DNA of 64,000 bases. Source: Silurus meridionalis. Its lineage: Eukaryota; Chordata; Actinopteri; Siluriformes; Siluridae. The stretch spans positions 14,634,608 to 14,698,607 of the forward strand of contig NC_060886.1 in the NCBI RefSeq assembly GCF_014805685.1, given 5' to 3'. Within the stretch, counting starts at the first letter, position 1; each line of letters starts with the position of its first letter. The translations under genes and the position numbers were made by a program. This document shows, one piece after another, positions 12,061 through 25,704 of this stretch. The notes beneath the pieces were generated by a model. It was not told where the DNA came from, did not search any database, and saw nothing but the letters and a program-made list of their open reading frames with translations.

Positions 12061-13012
12061 GAGTAACAATAGAAATTGTGTAAAATTAAGGTCTAGTAAA
12101 AAAAGGCTGGGAAATATGATCTTATGATAGAAAATCAATATTGATATAAATCATGTCACACTACACTTTTTCAGTTATTGTGGCCTTTATATCGTTTTTT
12201 ATATTAGCTTTTTTAGATTACAACACTAGTGTTGTAATATTGTTACTATTTATAGGTTTATTATTCGCTTTTCCACTTTAAATGATGAGCCATAGTATGT
12301 ATTTGACAAATGTCTTTCCCCGGAATTGTTTTTCAGTAACACGGACAAATTTAAACCATGTCAGAAATCGTTTCAAAACATCATAAATTACTATTTTTCC
12401 CCAGTCAAGTTATATTTAAAATACATCAACATTTGTAAAAAAAAAAACCACTCTAAAAGAGAGCTCGGATCAGTTTGACTCAGCAGTCTGACTGTATCCG
12501 CACACCTCATCGGAGTTCTACTCCTTTGCAATCAATTTAAACAGACACTTAGATAAATCAAACACATGCACTAGAGATGCACCAATATTTCCCCATGTGA
12601 ATGTTCATTACTGTCTAAAAAACGCAGTCAAAATACCCCTCATTTTACCAGCAAGACAGATTACCAAACCAACAAACAATGAAAGACTAGGCACGAAGTT
12701 CAGCGCACAGCCTTGCTTTCATTTTAGTCTAAATCAAATTTCAGTCACACACACACACACTATTTATAACAAGAAAACATCTCTTGCCATTTTGTGCTGC
12801 ATTTGTTAGAAGAAATCAGCCAGAATGCTCTAAAGTGGGGTTAAACAAAGTGTGTCCCAACTCTTATTCCCTGACTAGAATTCTCATTTTCAACTCAAAG
12901 ACAACTCCATCAGTACTCCCTGGCAGCGAAGACGAGGAGAAAATTCGAGGAAAATAAAGCAAACAAAACTTTAGCAAAACTTCAATAAACACAGCACCCC
13001 AGTGTCTGAAAT
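11499..13012. repeat. Tandem duplication A, copy 1 (1.5 kb)
   Basis: This stretch is repeated head to tail at 13013-14523, nearly base for base. Visible differences are mostly homopolymer or single-base indels: an A-run near 12438 versus 13951, and AAATTCGAGGAAAAT versus AAATTCCGAGGGAAAAT near the right end. The junction uses the short shared string CTGAAA(T/G)GG. The first third contains a Tc1-type relic. Confidence 0.96.
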
Positions 13013-13573
13013 GGTATACTTGTTGTGCAACGATGTTTATGCACTGTAGGTGGTTTGTTTAACACTGACGAAGTCCAGAACCCAAAGTTTCCTGGCAGAT
13101 CATTGCCCTGAGCATTGCACTGCCTCCAGCGACTTGCCTCCTTCTTATAGTGGTTCCATCTCCACCAGGTAAACACTCGGACCTCCACATGACAAAAACG
13201 AAAAGTGATTCATCAGACCAGACCACCACTTTCTTTCCATCCATGATCCAGTTCTGATGCTCATGTGCCTATTGTAGGCATTTGATTAGCAGGGGTCAGT
13301 CTTAACACCCAGACCTGTCTGTGACTTCATGGCCCCATATGCAGGAAGCTGTAATGTACTGTGTGTGCTGACACTTTTCTGTCAGAACCAGCATTAACAT
13401 TTTCAGCAATTTGAGCGACAGTATCTTTTCAATAGGATTGAACCAGATGGGCTAGTTTCCTTGTAGCTGAATGAACAAATCCCCACAGTCATGCTCCAAA
13501 TTCTAGTGGAAAGCCTTCCCAGAACCGTGCCATGTAGTGCAATATTACTGAATATTCTGATCTGTGTAACATT
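13013..13573 (-). pseudogene. Tc1/mariner-type transposase relic, duplicated copy
   Basis: This is the same broken transposase as at 11499-12060, carried by the tandem duplication: KKVVVWSDESLF is at 13244-13059. It is not an independent insertion. Confidence 0.6.
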
Positions 13574-14523
13574 AGAGTAACAATAGAAATTGTGTAAAAT
13601 TAAGGTCTAGTAAAAAAAGGCTGGGAAATATGATCTTATGATAGAAAATCAATATTGATATAAATCATGTCACACTACACTTTTTCAGTTATTGTGGCCT
13701 TTATATCGTTTTTTATATTAGCTTTTTTAGATTACAACACTAGTGTTGTAATATTGTTACTATTTATAGGTTTATTATTCGCTTTTCCACTTTAAATGAT
13801 GAGCCATAGTATGTATTTGACAAATGTCTTTCCCCGGAATTGTTTTTCAGTAACACGGACAAATTTAAACCATGTCAGAAATCGTTTCAAAACATCATAA
13901 ATTACTATTTTTCCCCAGTCAAGTTATATTTAAAATACATCAACATTTGTAAAAAAACCACTCTAAAGAGAGCTCGGATCAGTTTGACTCAGCAGTCTGA
14001 CTGTATCCGCACACCTCATCGGAGTTCTACTCCTTTGCAATCAATTTAAACAGACACTTAGATAAATCAAACACATGCACTAGAGATGCACCAATATTTC
14101 CCCATGTGAATGTTCATTACTGTCTAAAAAACGCAGTCAAAATACCCCTCATTTTACCAGCAAGACAGATTACCAAACCAACAAACAATGAAAGACTAGG
14201 CACGAAGTTCAGCGCACAGCCTTGCTTTCATTTTAGTCTAAATCAAATTTCAGTCACACACACACACACTATTTATAACAAGAAAACATCTCTTGCCATT
14301 TTGTGCTGCATTTGTTAGAAGAAATCAGCCAGAATGCTCTAAAGTGGGGTTAAACAAAGTGTGTCCCAACTCTTATTCCCTGACTAGAATTCTCATTTTC
14401 AACTCAAAGACAACTCCATCAGTACTCCCTGGCAGCGAAGACGAGGAGAAAATTCCGAGGGAAAATAAAGCAAACAAAACTTTAGCAAAACTTCAATAAA
14501 CACAGCACCCCAGTGTCTGAAAT
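13013..14523. repeat. Tandem duplication A, copy 2 (1.5 kb)
   Basis: Second copy of the unit at 11499-13012, offset 1514 bp at the start and 1511 bp at the end. Both copies include the short (CA)n near 12743 and 14251. After 14523 the sequence becomes unique. Confidence 0.96.
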
Positions 14524-17500
14524 GAAGCATCGCTGCACTTTTACAGATTTCTGCTCTTCTCATTCACATGCAGCTGTGTATCATATCCTGCTAGTCTAAT
14601 GCAAAGTAGAGTTACTCCTGCCACTCCAAAGTTGATTATATTCCTATAAACAGCATGTCCATTTTTTTTAGAAGAAGAAGAAAGCTGCACTTTTTTTTAT
14701 CCATTAATACTTTTATTTAATGGAACATTCTCGAAAAAAAGGCCCTGTTATATAATAGGGTACTTTCACCTTCATTTATTTCATTTTGCTTTTGAATATA
14801 ATGACACCATATCCTCAAACCACAAAGCAAAATGCGCTCCATTCGGAACAAATCTTTGCGTGTTTGTGAAAAGATCTTGGTTAAAAAAATAATATCTGCA
14901 GCCCAAACTACTTTTCAAGCTGCGATATTACAGAAAATCAACACCTTCTGAGCAATCAGATTTAAGAATTCAACAGCACTGTGATGTAAGTATCCGAACG
15001 CTATCAAACGACCTACAGATTAAACCTCTGCATTGAATCCTTTCACAATTATCATTCATTTAAATACGGAGAACGCAACCGAAGCCACCTTGAGACCACG
15101 GCCAAATGCAAAGGAGACTAATTAGAAACTGAAATACTACATTTATATAAATCCTCTAAAAAATAAAAATGGCAGAAAGTAAGTAGTTCCATTGCTAACA
15201 TATTATGCTCATTACCATAGGTATTACAAAGATACAAAAGCTAATCCTCTGTGAATAGAGAAGGAGTGCCACTGTGCCTGCTCGATAGAGGTACAACAGG
15301 GTAGGCAAAAAACATATTTTTTTCAGCACAGGATTTTCTCATTCAGAATAAAGCATGGTGAGAATAAGAACCATGACGAACAGACCAGTGTCTGTTTTCA
15401 GAAAGCACCTCAAATTCTTTCTGAAGAGAATCAAAGAAGAGGAATTACTAACCTTTAAGGAGATACGCTAACCTTTTTGAAATAAATCCCTTTGTTTTCC
15501 TTAGCCACCAGGACTGTGTGTTTCGTGTGTGCAGTTCGAAACAGAACTGCTTAGCTTAGCACACTGAATGAGAGTGTGCACATACTCGGAGTCAGACATT
15601 TTCTACAAAGAGAATAATTAAGCTGAGATTTATGCATTAAGCAATAAACAAGGTTAGACAAAAATTTGCCTCCTGCACCATTTTTAGCCAAGTTTTTATG
15701 TTGCTGTTAGCCAGACAACTTTGTGTTTGTGCGAAGTTTACAACATACAACAAAGGAGCTGAGCGCAGGCTACCGATGCAGAAAAGGCTTTATATAAAAA
15801 ATAAAAGAAGAGAAGAAAAATAAACAAAAAAGCCTAAAAACCCCAAAATGAAACATTGGACTGGATGTAGTCATGGTTGAAGATAAAGCACTAAAGTAAA
15901 ACAGAGCATAACTACAGCAATATGAAGGCTATAGTAAGCTTGCATATAGTAATTTGCATCAGCAAATTATATTTGTAATATGTTTAAAGGTTAAAAATGA
16001 TCACTGCAATTTCCAATCATAAGCTAAATAACAGTTATAAGCCAATATCAGTGATAGAATATAAAATCTTTCAATTACTAGCAAAACATGAACACCAGGG
16101 AGACTGCAATATATTTGACACATGTAATTTATTTAATGACTATAAAGCTGTTCAATTCGCTTTTATATTATAAAAATGAACTTTGTAGCAGTAGAGTTGG
16201 AAAGGCAAAGAAAGAAGAAAAGATCCTCCTCAGTTTAATGGTCTGTATTAACACTGGGGACATGCACTTAAAAAGGCCTAAAGCTGGCAGAACCCAATGA
16301 ACCAAACAGTTGCACAAACCATTCCCCTGTCTGTTAAAGAACCAGTGAGATATCCTGAAAATTGAGCTGACAGAAACTGCCAGGGGAATTCTAAGCAAAA
16401 AAACCCGGCAAAATGCTGATTCCATTTTCATTAGATTTCACTTTAATATCCAAAATACACCACTTAAAAATATAAAGGTGTTTTATTTTCTTCTGTACCT
16501 CTCCTCTTCACTTTACTGTAATAAAACAACCTTCTGGAACTTGTTCAGGCAAAAATATTAACCTCACAGCCAAAATCCAGAGGCCGCTGAGAAAATTCTG
16601 TACTAATTTGATGCGAGACAAAACACAGTCCAATGCTATATTAAAGGTAAAAAAAAAAAAGCACGTGTAAACAGTACAAACACTGTTCGCCCAAAACAGA
16701 GGTGATTGGTAACTCCCACTTAACATGCATTTAAAAGAACATGGTTGAAGGCCTGGGACACCCAGGCAATATGTCCATAGTAAGCACAACAACAAGACAT
16801 GGTGAAACATCTGTAGGGTGGACAACAATCAAGAAACTCACACTTCAGCATAGGAACCTGAATGACATGGAGAACCTCAATATCAGACGTTTAGTGAAGG
16901 GAATTTGGCAAAATAGAGGAAAGAAAAGAGAGAAAAAAAAGGCTGGCTGGTCATTTAAGTTCTAGATATGTAGATATATTTTGTTTTGCCAACAAAAAAG
17001 TTTTTACTTTGTTTTTTGCCACGTTATATAGTAACATATACATATACACATATTATGAATTACGTGTCATAAATGTTTATTTACTACTTTAAAGAATAAT
17101 ACATTAAAGTTTTCTAAACATTTTTATGTAATTTATTAGTACAAACTCTGTTTGGAAATGGCTTCTCGTGAACTATCAGATTTTTTTGCATTACTCTTAG
17201 TCCGGTTCTAAATGAAAATGTCAAGGTATATATGTATATATTATTATATAGCAATTTGCCAACATTCCATTGTTCCTGAATCCTTATTCAGCATCGTTCT
17301 GTCATTATAATTCACAGAATGCACAAATATGTCAAAAGGTCATTTGACAAAGGAAATTGTCACTGCATGCAACTGTTCATTAGTAATATAACACTTTTGA
17401 GCTAGCTGCCAAAAAATCCTTAACACAGCAAAACTTCTAGTGTAATCCTATGTTGTCTTACAGAGCACCTTATTCCTGGAGGTTTGTTGTTTCATTTCAC

Positions 17501-17947
17501 TGTGTACTGTGAACTATATATCGTTGAGATGACAATAGAAGCCACCTGAATTGACTTGGAAGAAAAATTCTCATTCTTTAAAAAAGAACACATACAAAGC
17601 ACAATTTAAAACAAAGTACAATAACCAGTCTAATACATGACAGTGCAAAAAGTTATAATTGTTTATCTGAACAAAATGGATTACATGATAAAAATGAGTG
17701 GCTATATATGTATATTTACTGCCAGTAAGCACAAAGAACTTCACACTATAGAACTAGAAAACCAGTTCTGAAAGCAGATTGCAGATCTTCGTCTAAGAAG
17801 ATAAAAAAAAAAAAAAAAGTTCATCACGGTTATTAATACGGTTAATTTCTAAAAGGTGCTAAAAGGTGTTTCTGTCTAAACTTCCAAAAGCAAATAGGAA
17901 TTATTATAAAGATGCTATGTGCTGGCTGTAATGCTGTTCGAATTTGG

Positions 17948-19157
17948 TGATATTTATAGATTTTTTATTATAGTCAATTCAGACGGCCTGATGTACTATT
18001 TATGTTGTCATTTACATTCAACTGCAAAAATGTTTCTTGATCTTCGTACCGTATATATTTATATCACAGCTTCTGCACTAACTCACTCCTTTAGCACAGA
18101 TGAGGGATACAGGTAAGGGAACAGAACAGTGTGGAAATGTGTCAGTGCTTTGTTTGGTTTGTTTTATAATCTCTGAAAAGTGTTCATTATCTGGTGACAT
18201 GCTGATAACCTGAAACAAATGTGTCCCTTCATTAATGCAGCATCAAATCCATAACCGGTGCTGTTGTTATGACATGTTGGTGCTAATAGAGCTGTTAGAA
18301 CAAACGACTGAATGAAGTGCCAAAGCCATATTACAGAATTGAAACCTGACATATTTATTTGTTCTTCTTCATAAACAGCAGTCTGATTTTTTTTTTTTTT
18401 TTTTTCACTGAAACATTCTCCTTCTTGGGGTCACAGGAAAAAAGCAAACTGTCTTTTTACAGCAGGAAATGAAAACAAATAATGAAAACTGCACTGGTTT
18501 AATTTTATTCTCAGCTCACACTGCGCGTCTACACCATACCCACAAACACTGGTTGCTTAAACTCTGCATTACTTATGGGCGCGCCATTGAAAAGATACGC
18601 TAAGTCTCGAAGCTCTTTCTGTCCTTGTCCCCTCATGAATATAGTAGTACCCCAATTCTGCTCTGAATTTCATCTCGCCGGGCATATTACAGCTGAGCTC
18701 CCTTTTTAGCCACTGATAACTGGAATAATCACTCTGCTATTTCTTCCTCCAAGGAGCTTTTGTGCGCCTTCACTCCTGTCTCCCCAAATATTTCCATGAT
18801 TAGCATTCACCCTGACGACTCTAAAGGCTCACTTCAGCGGCATACATTTGGTGTCAGAACAAAACAAAAAGAAAACGAAATCTGCAAAAAGACCTTCTGC
18901 AAAGCCTGTGTTTATATCGAGATGATGACATATATCGTGGCATTCTAATGAAATTCCTGACAGGAGGTGTTCTTATTAAATTCCACAAGCAGGCATGTTC
19001 ACAGAGAAAACTAAATATTTGGCACAGAGATTGCAGCATTCGAGGCACATTTGTATAAATGTTTAAAGCCTCGAAACAAGGGCTTGTGTGGGAATTTTAA
19101 TATTTAACCAGCAAATAATTAGCCATGGCTAAGCTAAGAATGGTGTGCCCTTTTTGT
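17948..19157. repeat. Tandem duplication B, copy 1 (1.2 kb)
   Basis: Repeated head to tail at 19158-20370 with an offset of about 1210 bp. Differences seen are homopolymer lengths (GATTTTTTATT versus GATTTTTATT at the left end; CCCTTTTTGTTG versus CCCTTTTTTTGTTG at the right end). The junction shares TGTTGATA-type microhomology. The content is unique AT-rich DNA with an 18-T run and no coding potential. Confidence 0.96.
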
Positions 19158-20370
19158 TGATATTTATAGATTTTTATTATAGTCAATTCAGACGGCCTGA
19201 TGTACTATTTATGTTGTCATTTACATTCAACTGCAAAAATGTTTCTTGATCTTCGTACCGTATATATTTATATCACAGCTTCTGCACTAACTCACTCCTT
19301 TAGCACAGATGAGGGATACAGGTAAGGGAACAGAACAGTGTGGAAATGTGTCAGTGCTTTGTTTGGTTTGTTTTATAATCTCTGAAAAGTGTTCATTATC
19401 TGGTGACATGCTGATAACCTGAAACAAATGTGTCCCTTCATTAATGCAGCATCAAATCCATAACCGGTGCTGTTGTTATGACATGTTGGTGCTAATAGAG
19501 CTGTTAGAACAAACGACTGAATGAAGTGCCAAAGCCATATTACAGAATTGAAACCTGACATATTTATTTGTTCTTCTTCATAAACAGCAGTCTGATTTTT
19601 TTTTTTTTTTTTTTCACTGAAACATTCTCCTTCTTGGGGTCACAGGAAAAAAGCAAACTGTCTTTTTACAGCAGGAAATGAAAACAAATAATGAAAACTG
19701 CACTGGTTTAATTTTATTCTCAGCTCACACTGCGCGTCTACACCATACCCACAAACACTGGTTGCTTAAACTCTGCATTACTTATGGGCGCGCCATTGAA
19801 AAGATACGCTAAGTCTCGAAGCTCTTTCTGTCCTTGTCCCCTCATGAATATAGTAGTACCCCAATTCTGCTCTGAATTTCATCTCGCCGGGCATATTACA
19901 GCTGAGCTCCCTTTTTAGCCACTGATAACTGGAATAATCACTCTGCTATTTCTTCCTCCAAGGAGCTTTTGTGCGCCTTCACTCCTGTCTCCCCAAATAT
20001 TTCCATGATTAGCATTCACCCTGACGACTCTAAAGGCTCACTTCAGCGGCATACATTTGGTGTCAGAACAAAACAAAAAGAAAACGAAATCTGCAAAAAG
20101 ACCTTCTGCAAAGCCTGTGTTTATATCGAGATGATGACATATATCGTGGCATTCTAATGAAATTCCTGACAGGAGGTGTTCTTATTAAATTCCACAAGCA
20201 GGCATGTTCACAGAGAAAACTAAATATTTGGCACAGAGATTGCAGCATTCGAGGCACATTTGTATAAATGTTTAAAGCCTCGAAACAAGGGCTTGTGTGG
20301 GAATTTTAATATTTAACCAGCAAATAATTAGCCATGGCTAAGCTAAGAATGGTGTGCCCTTTTTTTGTTG
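19158..20370. repeat. Tandem duplication B, copy 2 (1.2 kb)
   Basis: Second copy of 17948-19157. Its right edge (around 20370) lies about 15-20 bp from the GTAAGT donor of the lrp1b exon 20391-20553, so the duplication stopped just short of the exon. Confidence 0.96.
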
Positions 20371-20390
20371 ATACACTCCATTTTACTTAC

Positions 20391-20553
20391 CCCATGAGAG
20401 GATCCACAGCTATTCCTTTTGGATTCACCAGGTCCAGTTCTATTATAGTAACGCATGTCTCCCCGTTCCAGCTGCAAACAAATATCCTGCCGTTCGCTCG
20501 GTCCACAAAGTAAAAGTTTCCCGTGAGCCAGTCAATTACCATTTGCTCAACAC
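20391..20553 (-). CDS. lrp1b: lrp1b exon: first YWTD propeller, blade 2
   Basis: The 163-bp exon encodes [18 protein letters not shown] followed by [13 protein letters not shown] and [12 protein letters not shown]. This is a typical YWTD blade: the IDWLTGN turn, YFVD in place of YWTD, and the NPxGIAVDP signature at the blade end. The acceptor is CATTTAG and the donor ATGGG|GTAAGT is a near-perfect consensus. Phase is 1 in and 2 out; GG plus the next exon's G restores Gly. The edge of a 1.2-kb tandem duplication lies about 20 bp past the donor (near 20370), and the sequence from the exon to that edge looks intact. Confidence 0.92.
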
Positions 20554-22149
20554 CTAAATGGGGGAAAAAAGGAAGGAGAGGAATGAGATGCAGTAAAATA
20601 GTGAGAACATTTAGAATGTGCCTCACAGTAAGAGGCATAATTAGAATTAGCAATGGTCAATCTCAAAAGGGACAAGCGTAATGCTGTTTTTACAAGTCTT
20701 CAGAATTAATCAATTACCGAGACAACCGCACGGTTTCATCAGTTATCACACTAACTGGCAGCTTGGCAGAAACTCTCACCATGTGCCAGTAAAACCAATT
20801 TAATCAGGAATAGAAAGAAAGTCTAGCTTCCAATGCACAGCCCACATCTCTGTGTAGGTTAAAATAAACTGGCCTGGAAGATGGACTCAGGAGGCAACCC
20901 AGGACAGAGATAAAACAATGAAGCAAACAATGTCAAACAGCTCATATAATCCAAACTTCCAAGGCATTAATATTTCATTCACATTGGGCACTACATAGAG
21001 CTAAAGCAGATTTCTTTTTTTATGTAGACACAGCAATTGCTTTAAGCAGGAAATACATATTTCAAATGGGTAGACAAGCAGACTTCTAGTCTTGGCTGTT
21101 TTCAAATTTTTTTTTCATAGTTGCTCAACAAACAAGTGGAAGATTCCGAAAGTTCAACATAGAAAAAAAAAACCCAAATGCTCCAAACAGACATTCACAA
21201 AGCTTTCATTTGACATTTAATTTGTCCTTTGCTGTGTTGTGATGCACCCCAGTGCTGTAACTGAACATGAAAAATCACTTCTTAGCAATAAATAATATTT
21301 CATATTATAAGAGTACAATAAACCAAATACAAGATCATTATACAAGATCACGATTTCAAGCTTAAAATAGATTTGTTGTTTTGTCAGTTAATTATTTTCC
21401 AATATAGCGATAGACTACAAGCTTGAAATGATTTATAATGGCCAGATAAAGGTTTAATGTTTTTGTATTTGGTTTATTGTTAATCTCATAACAAGCAAAA
21501 CGAGATAAATGTGTCTATATTGAAAACATTTTTGCTAGGTTGCTCCTTTGAGTGGAATCAATTTTATGTAGATTAACCAGTGTGTAAAGATGAAAATATT
21601 TTCTCAAGAGTCATGAACATACAAACATGAGGAAAACAAAAAGTGCAACACAAGGCTTTTGTTTAACTCTCTTGCTCATTAAACAACGCATAATAAATAC
21701 AGATGCTAGTCACACTTGAATAAAAGCTTTCAAATGCAATACAAAAACAGATCACCAAATCTACATTTTCCATCAGCTATTGTATTATGACAGGAAATAT
21801 AGTTCTAGGCCATAATCCTGACATTTGACACTAATGGGTTAAGTCCATAAGTCATACTACATATTTTAAATATGATTTGAAAATAGAATTACACAAATTT
21901 AAACATCCACCGAATAAAATTGATGTGTTACACTATGGGTAGCTATTAGATACACTGTAGAAAATGTGAAATGAATTGCTCTGAGCAATTAACTGACCTA
22001 TATGCATATGCATGTGTGTTATATATCAATGAACACACATTTCCATGTCTCTTAACTTGCAACATCTATTCCTATTTGTCACCAATCATTGCTATTGAAC
22101 ACAATGCAGCATTTATTGCATTCAAATCCAAACTGAAATAAAGTCTTAC
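20554..22149 (-). other. lrp1b: lrp1b intron (1.6 kb)
   Basis: AT-rich intron between two first-propeller exons. No mobile element, RNA gene or exon is recognised. Confidence 0.7.
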
Positions 22150-22407
22150 TGTGAAAACTCTGAACTGATTTGATTTCCCGCTCTTTGGAAAAACCCGTCG
22201 GTTTCCTCATCTTGGCGCACCAGAGCTGTCCAGCTGACTGAGAGGATGTGACCCAGCACACTGATTCCTCATTGTGGTTAAAATCCAAAGAATGCGTCCC
22301 GTTTGCATCCAGGAATTTCAAGATCTGCACACCAGATCCATTAAGAGCTGTGATCACGATATTATCCAAGCTCACAATCATCAGAGCAGCGGGACTCTCG
22401 CCGGGAT
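22150..22407 (-). CDS. lrp1b: lrp1b exon: first YWTD propeller, blade 1 region
   Basis: The 258-bp exon encodes the entry into the first YWTD beta-propeller. Recognisable strands are ALMIVSLDNIVITALNGSG, the HSLDFNHNEESVCWVTSS segment that corresponds to the first YWTD-like blade edge, and the closing IKSVQSFHS. The blade motif is degenerate (VCWV for YWTD), as it is in LRP1 and LRP1B at this position. Two N-glycosylation sequons (NGS, NGT) are present. The acceptor is TATTTCAG and the donor CACA|GTAAGA. The last base A joins GT of the next exon to make Ser. In the family this six-bladed unit holds the neighbouring EGF modules and helps ligand release at endosomal pH. Confidence 0.88.
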
Positions 22408-25400
22408 CTGAAATAAAAGTAAGGGCAAAATGGTGACAAGTCAGCATGAAGCCAGGCATTACAGAGCCATTTGAAGCATTCAGTGTGATGAGATAATGCA
22501 GATTTGAGCGGTGTGAATGAGAATAGGGGGTAGGCACAACACTTTGCTGGGAATAATGAAGCCATTATTTGCCATTAGGTGCCAACTGATTCGCACTGAT
22601 GATTTCATTGGTGTTGGACTCTTCTTTTTAGATGTAAGCAAAATCCATAAAGGGAATTTTAGGGAACATTAAGGATTTAGGGAACATTAACGATTTCCAA
22701 CCATTGTGACCGTTGTGAGTATGAGACCATCAAGAGCATTAGAACGACACATTTATCCAAATGTGACCCAAATCGAAGGGAAAAAATATCAAATGAACCT
22801 ACATGCAAATGTAACTTTATTTTACAAAGTTTTCACAAAACATTTAATATTTATGGTAAAAGAAAAGTATTTATAAACCCCACCAACATTTTTTTTTCTT
22901 TAAATAAACCATATAAGGAAGGATTAATTCATGGCCACTACTCTTATATACTCTATAAATCAACTTGTCCTTTTTCAGCAACAAAAACTGAATGTTGCCT
23001 CCTACATCAGGAAGCAGATGCTGGTAATTACTTTCTAGAGTTTTTTGCTGGAAAGACAATAAGTGACTGCCACAACATTTCCACTTTGGCTCTAATTTAT
23101 TATGGCTGCACAGGATACAAAAGACAATTTCACTTTGTTGAAATAAAAAAGGTGTATATTATAAATCTAAAAAAAAAGAAAACAGCGACATGACCAGAAT
23201 ATATCCTGGAAAAATATGAAGAATGAGTATAACTAAAATAAAATAAAAGAGAATAGAACCAGTGTTGATTAAACTGCATAGCCATTGCCTGCAAAAATAA
23301 ATCAACAGTACTCGGTATGGCAACAGTATTTTTCGCAAACCATTAACTGACGAGGCTTCTTTTTTATATAAATAAACATTAAATAATAACTTGACAAATG
23401 CATTTTTCATCCTTTGCCGGTCCCCATCCTATAGTCAGGAAGTGAGAATGCACCAAGATTTATATGCATGAAATTTTACAACTAATGGAAACTCCATAGT
23501 TATCCTTACACGACAACCTCTTTCTGCTAAATGAATATTAATGTAGGTGCGCTGTAAGTTCAGTTAAGTTTATGGCTAATGATATTCAGTTTATTCCTCC
23601 TAGGAAAGCAGTCACGTTGATTAAAAGCAGCCTTATGCTGCATCTACTGCAAGGTGTGCTGTGCCTTGCAGCTATTTCCCACTGAGTGTACTGTACCTTA
23701 ATCCCAATTCAATTTCTTTGCGTTCAACACTTGTGTTTGACTATATGTTTCAGACCAATAATACACAAGGGCACTTCATCTTTCCAGGTCACAATCTCCT
23801 ATACCAAACGCGACCTTTGTGGTTTTACATAATGTAAAGTATACAACACTGTGACTTGAAATCCATTCTTTGTGCTGTGATTAACGTTTATTTAGCATTT
23901 ATTAAAGAATTTACTTCAGACTTTGCTACGAGAGCTCTAAAGCCGTGACGTGTTCTTTGTGGGACCGATGAAAAATGAATCTGAAACCTGGAAATGACAA
24001 CAGGCAGCATCATAATCACAGTAATTAACTTACTCTCCCTAACCTTTACAAAAACCTAGCACTAATGATGTTAGTCTGGGAGAGACAAAATAGGCCACTC
24101 AACTCCAGTCAGCCAAGCAGACAGAAATTCTACCAGCAGCTACAATCTAGCAATCCATCAACAGCCTGAAATACGTTTGCTCTCCTGATTAAACACTACC
24201 AGGTTTTTTAGCCAATTTGACCTGTGAATGAATCTGTCTAGAATTGTAGTTCTCTGTTTTTTATATCTGAAAGCCTCATTACAGGGCACCAGATTTAATG
24301 ATAAAAGTGATTGGATTTCAGACTCATGAGCAGCTGCACTCCCACCCAGGTGCCATTAGGCATGTAATCTATGGGCAGTCCTGATGCAGATCAAGAATAG
24401 ATTTCCTTCAGGTTTTTCTATTACAAAAACTCCTTTCCACTCCACAGCTGGTTTATCTGCAGCTAAAGACTGAATTACATGTCTTGCAGCACAGTAAAAG
24501 TCATGAAAGTACAATTTACACACTGGGCCTCATTTATCAATGTTTTTATCTTTTTTTTTTTTTTTTTTTTTAGTAAAATACAATAGAATAGAATACAATA
24601 GAAATACAAAATGTAAATAGAAATACAATATATATAAAAAAAATAAATTAAAATAAAAAGTAATTTAAAAAGTATATAAAATATATAAGTTTAACTACAA
24701 AGTATGAACATAATAATTCATAATTTAATAATTAAAATTAAGAATAATACTATATATGAAATGAAAAGAAATAATAAATGGTGCTGAACTGATGACTGAA
24801 CTTAATGTCTTCTACAGCCAAAAGTCTCATGTAGCAAATAGTATAAGCATTGTTGCTGATTAGTTCAATTTTCAGAGGGAGTACTTGTCTGCACCAGAAA
24901 TAACGTGTGTACCACAGTGCTGTTGATTTCTTTTCTATTTGATAAGAAGGTGATTGCATTTTTTATCGCAGCAGCTCTGACAATAATGTCACCTATAATT
25001 TATTTATAATTCATAATCAGCGCAATTTTCAGTTTCAAATTAACACTTATTCTAGAAGCTGCTCATTTGGATGATTTTATTCTAGGAGATGTTTACATTT
25101 AGAGAGAGAGAAAAAAAAGAAGGATATTGCTGTGTATAACAATTGATAACGTTCTTATTTTGTGGTTTTCCACAAAATGACACGCAAAATTTTATTTAAT
25201 AAATAATGACAAATGATTTATTGCATGAATAAAAAATCACTTTGTGATACATTCCTCTTCACATCGAGCCGCCTCACACACAATCCTACCGCTGATGCTT
25301 TTTCTATAACAGCATGCCCTGCCATGATTTAATCCTCACTTAATCTTGCATAAGCTAATTATATATGTTATTTTTCAGAACATCAAACCATTGATAGATC

Positions 25401-25575
25401 AGTGGGCTTCTATCAGTGATATTTATGTTTCCAGAATTTCAGAAGTGATTTAAAATACCCCAGTAAAATTGACACATAGTGTTTCACCATGTTGTTTAAA
25501 CTCAGTGCAACACAGTGCTTCACATAACTTTAAGAAACATGCAGCATTCCAGTAGTTAATTCATCATATCCTTAC
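22408..25575 (-). other. lrp1b: lrp1b intron (3.2 kb)
   Basis: Intron between the cbEGF exon and the first propeller exon. A low-complexity A/T stretch lies at 24548-24780, with a T run followed by repeated AATAGAATACAATAG-type words. The rest shows nothing recognisable. Confidence 0.7.
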
Positions 25576-25704
25576 CCTGTTCGGCTTTGCAAGAGTGTCT
25601 GTTGGGCTGCAGTTTGTAGCCATCTGTGCAGCTACAGCGATACGACCCATAGGTGTTCGTGCAGGTTTGGCTGCATATCTCATACACTGCACATTCATCA
25701 TGAT
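25576..25704 (-). CDS. lrp1b: lrp1b exon: calcium-binding EGF-like module 2
   Basis: The 129-bp exon encodes a calcium-binding EGF domain. The signature [11 protein letters not shown] is followed by [12 protein letters not shown], which fits the Asp/Asn beta-hydroxylation consensus C-x-[DN]-x4-[FY]-x-C-x-C. Six cysteines are present. The first Asp comes from the split codon G|AT shared with the previous exon. The domain ends at CKAEQ and leads into the first beta-propeller. The acceptor is GTGTGCAG and the donor CAGG|GTAAGG. Phase is 1-1, so the exon is symmetric. This module should stiffen the link between the LDL-A/EGF head and the propeller when calcium is bound. Confidence 0.92.

Larger units (their letters stand above)
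6864..20390 (-). other. lrp1b: lrp1b intron (13.5 kb), repeat-rich
   Basis: This intron separates propeller exons 6641-6863 and 20391-20553. Contents: a hAT-derived piece (8995-9356), twin (TA)n arrays (9404-9600), a Tc1-like relic (10390-10672), a 1.5-kb tandem duplication carrying a second Tc1-type relic (11499-14523) and a 1.2-kb tandem duplication (17948-20370). The stretches 6870-8990 and 14530-17940 are AT-rich, and I recognised nothing in them. Confidence 0.75.
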
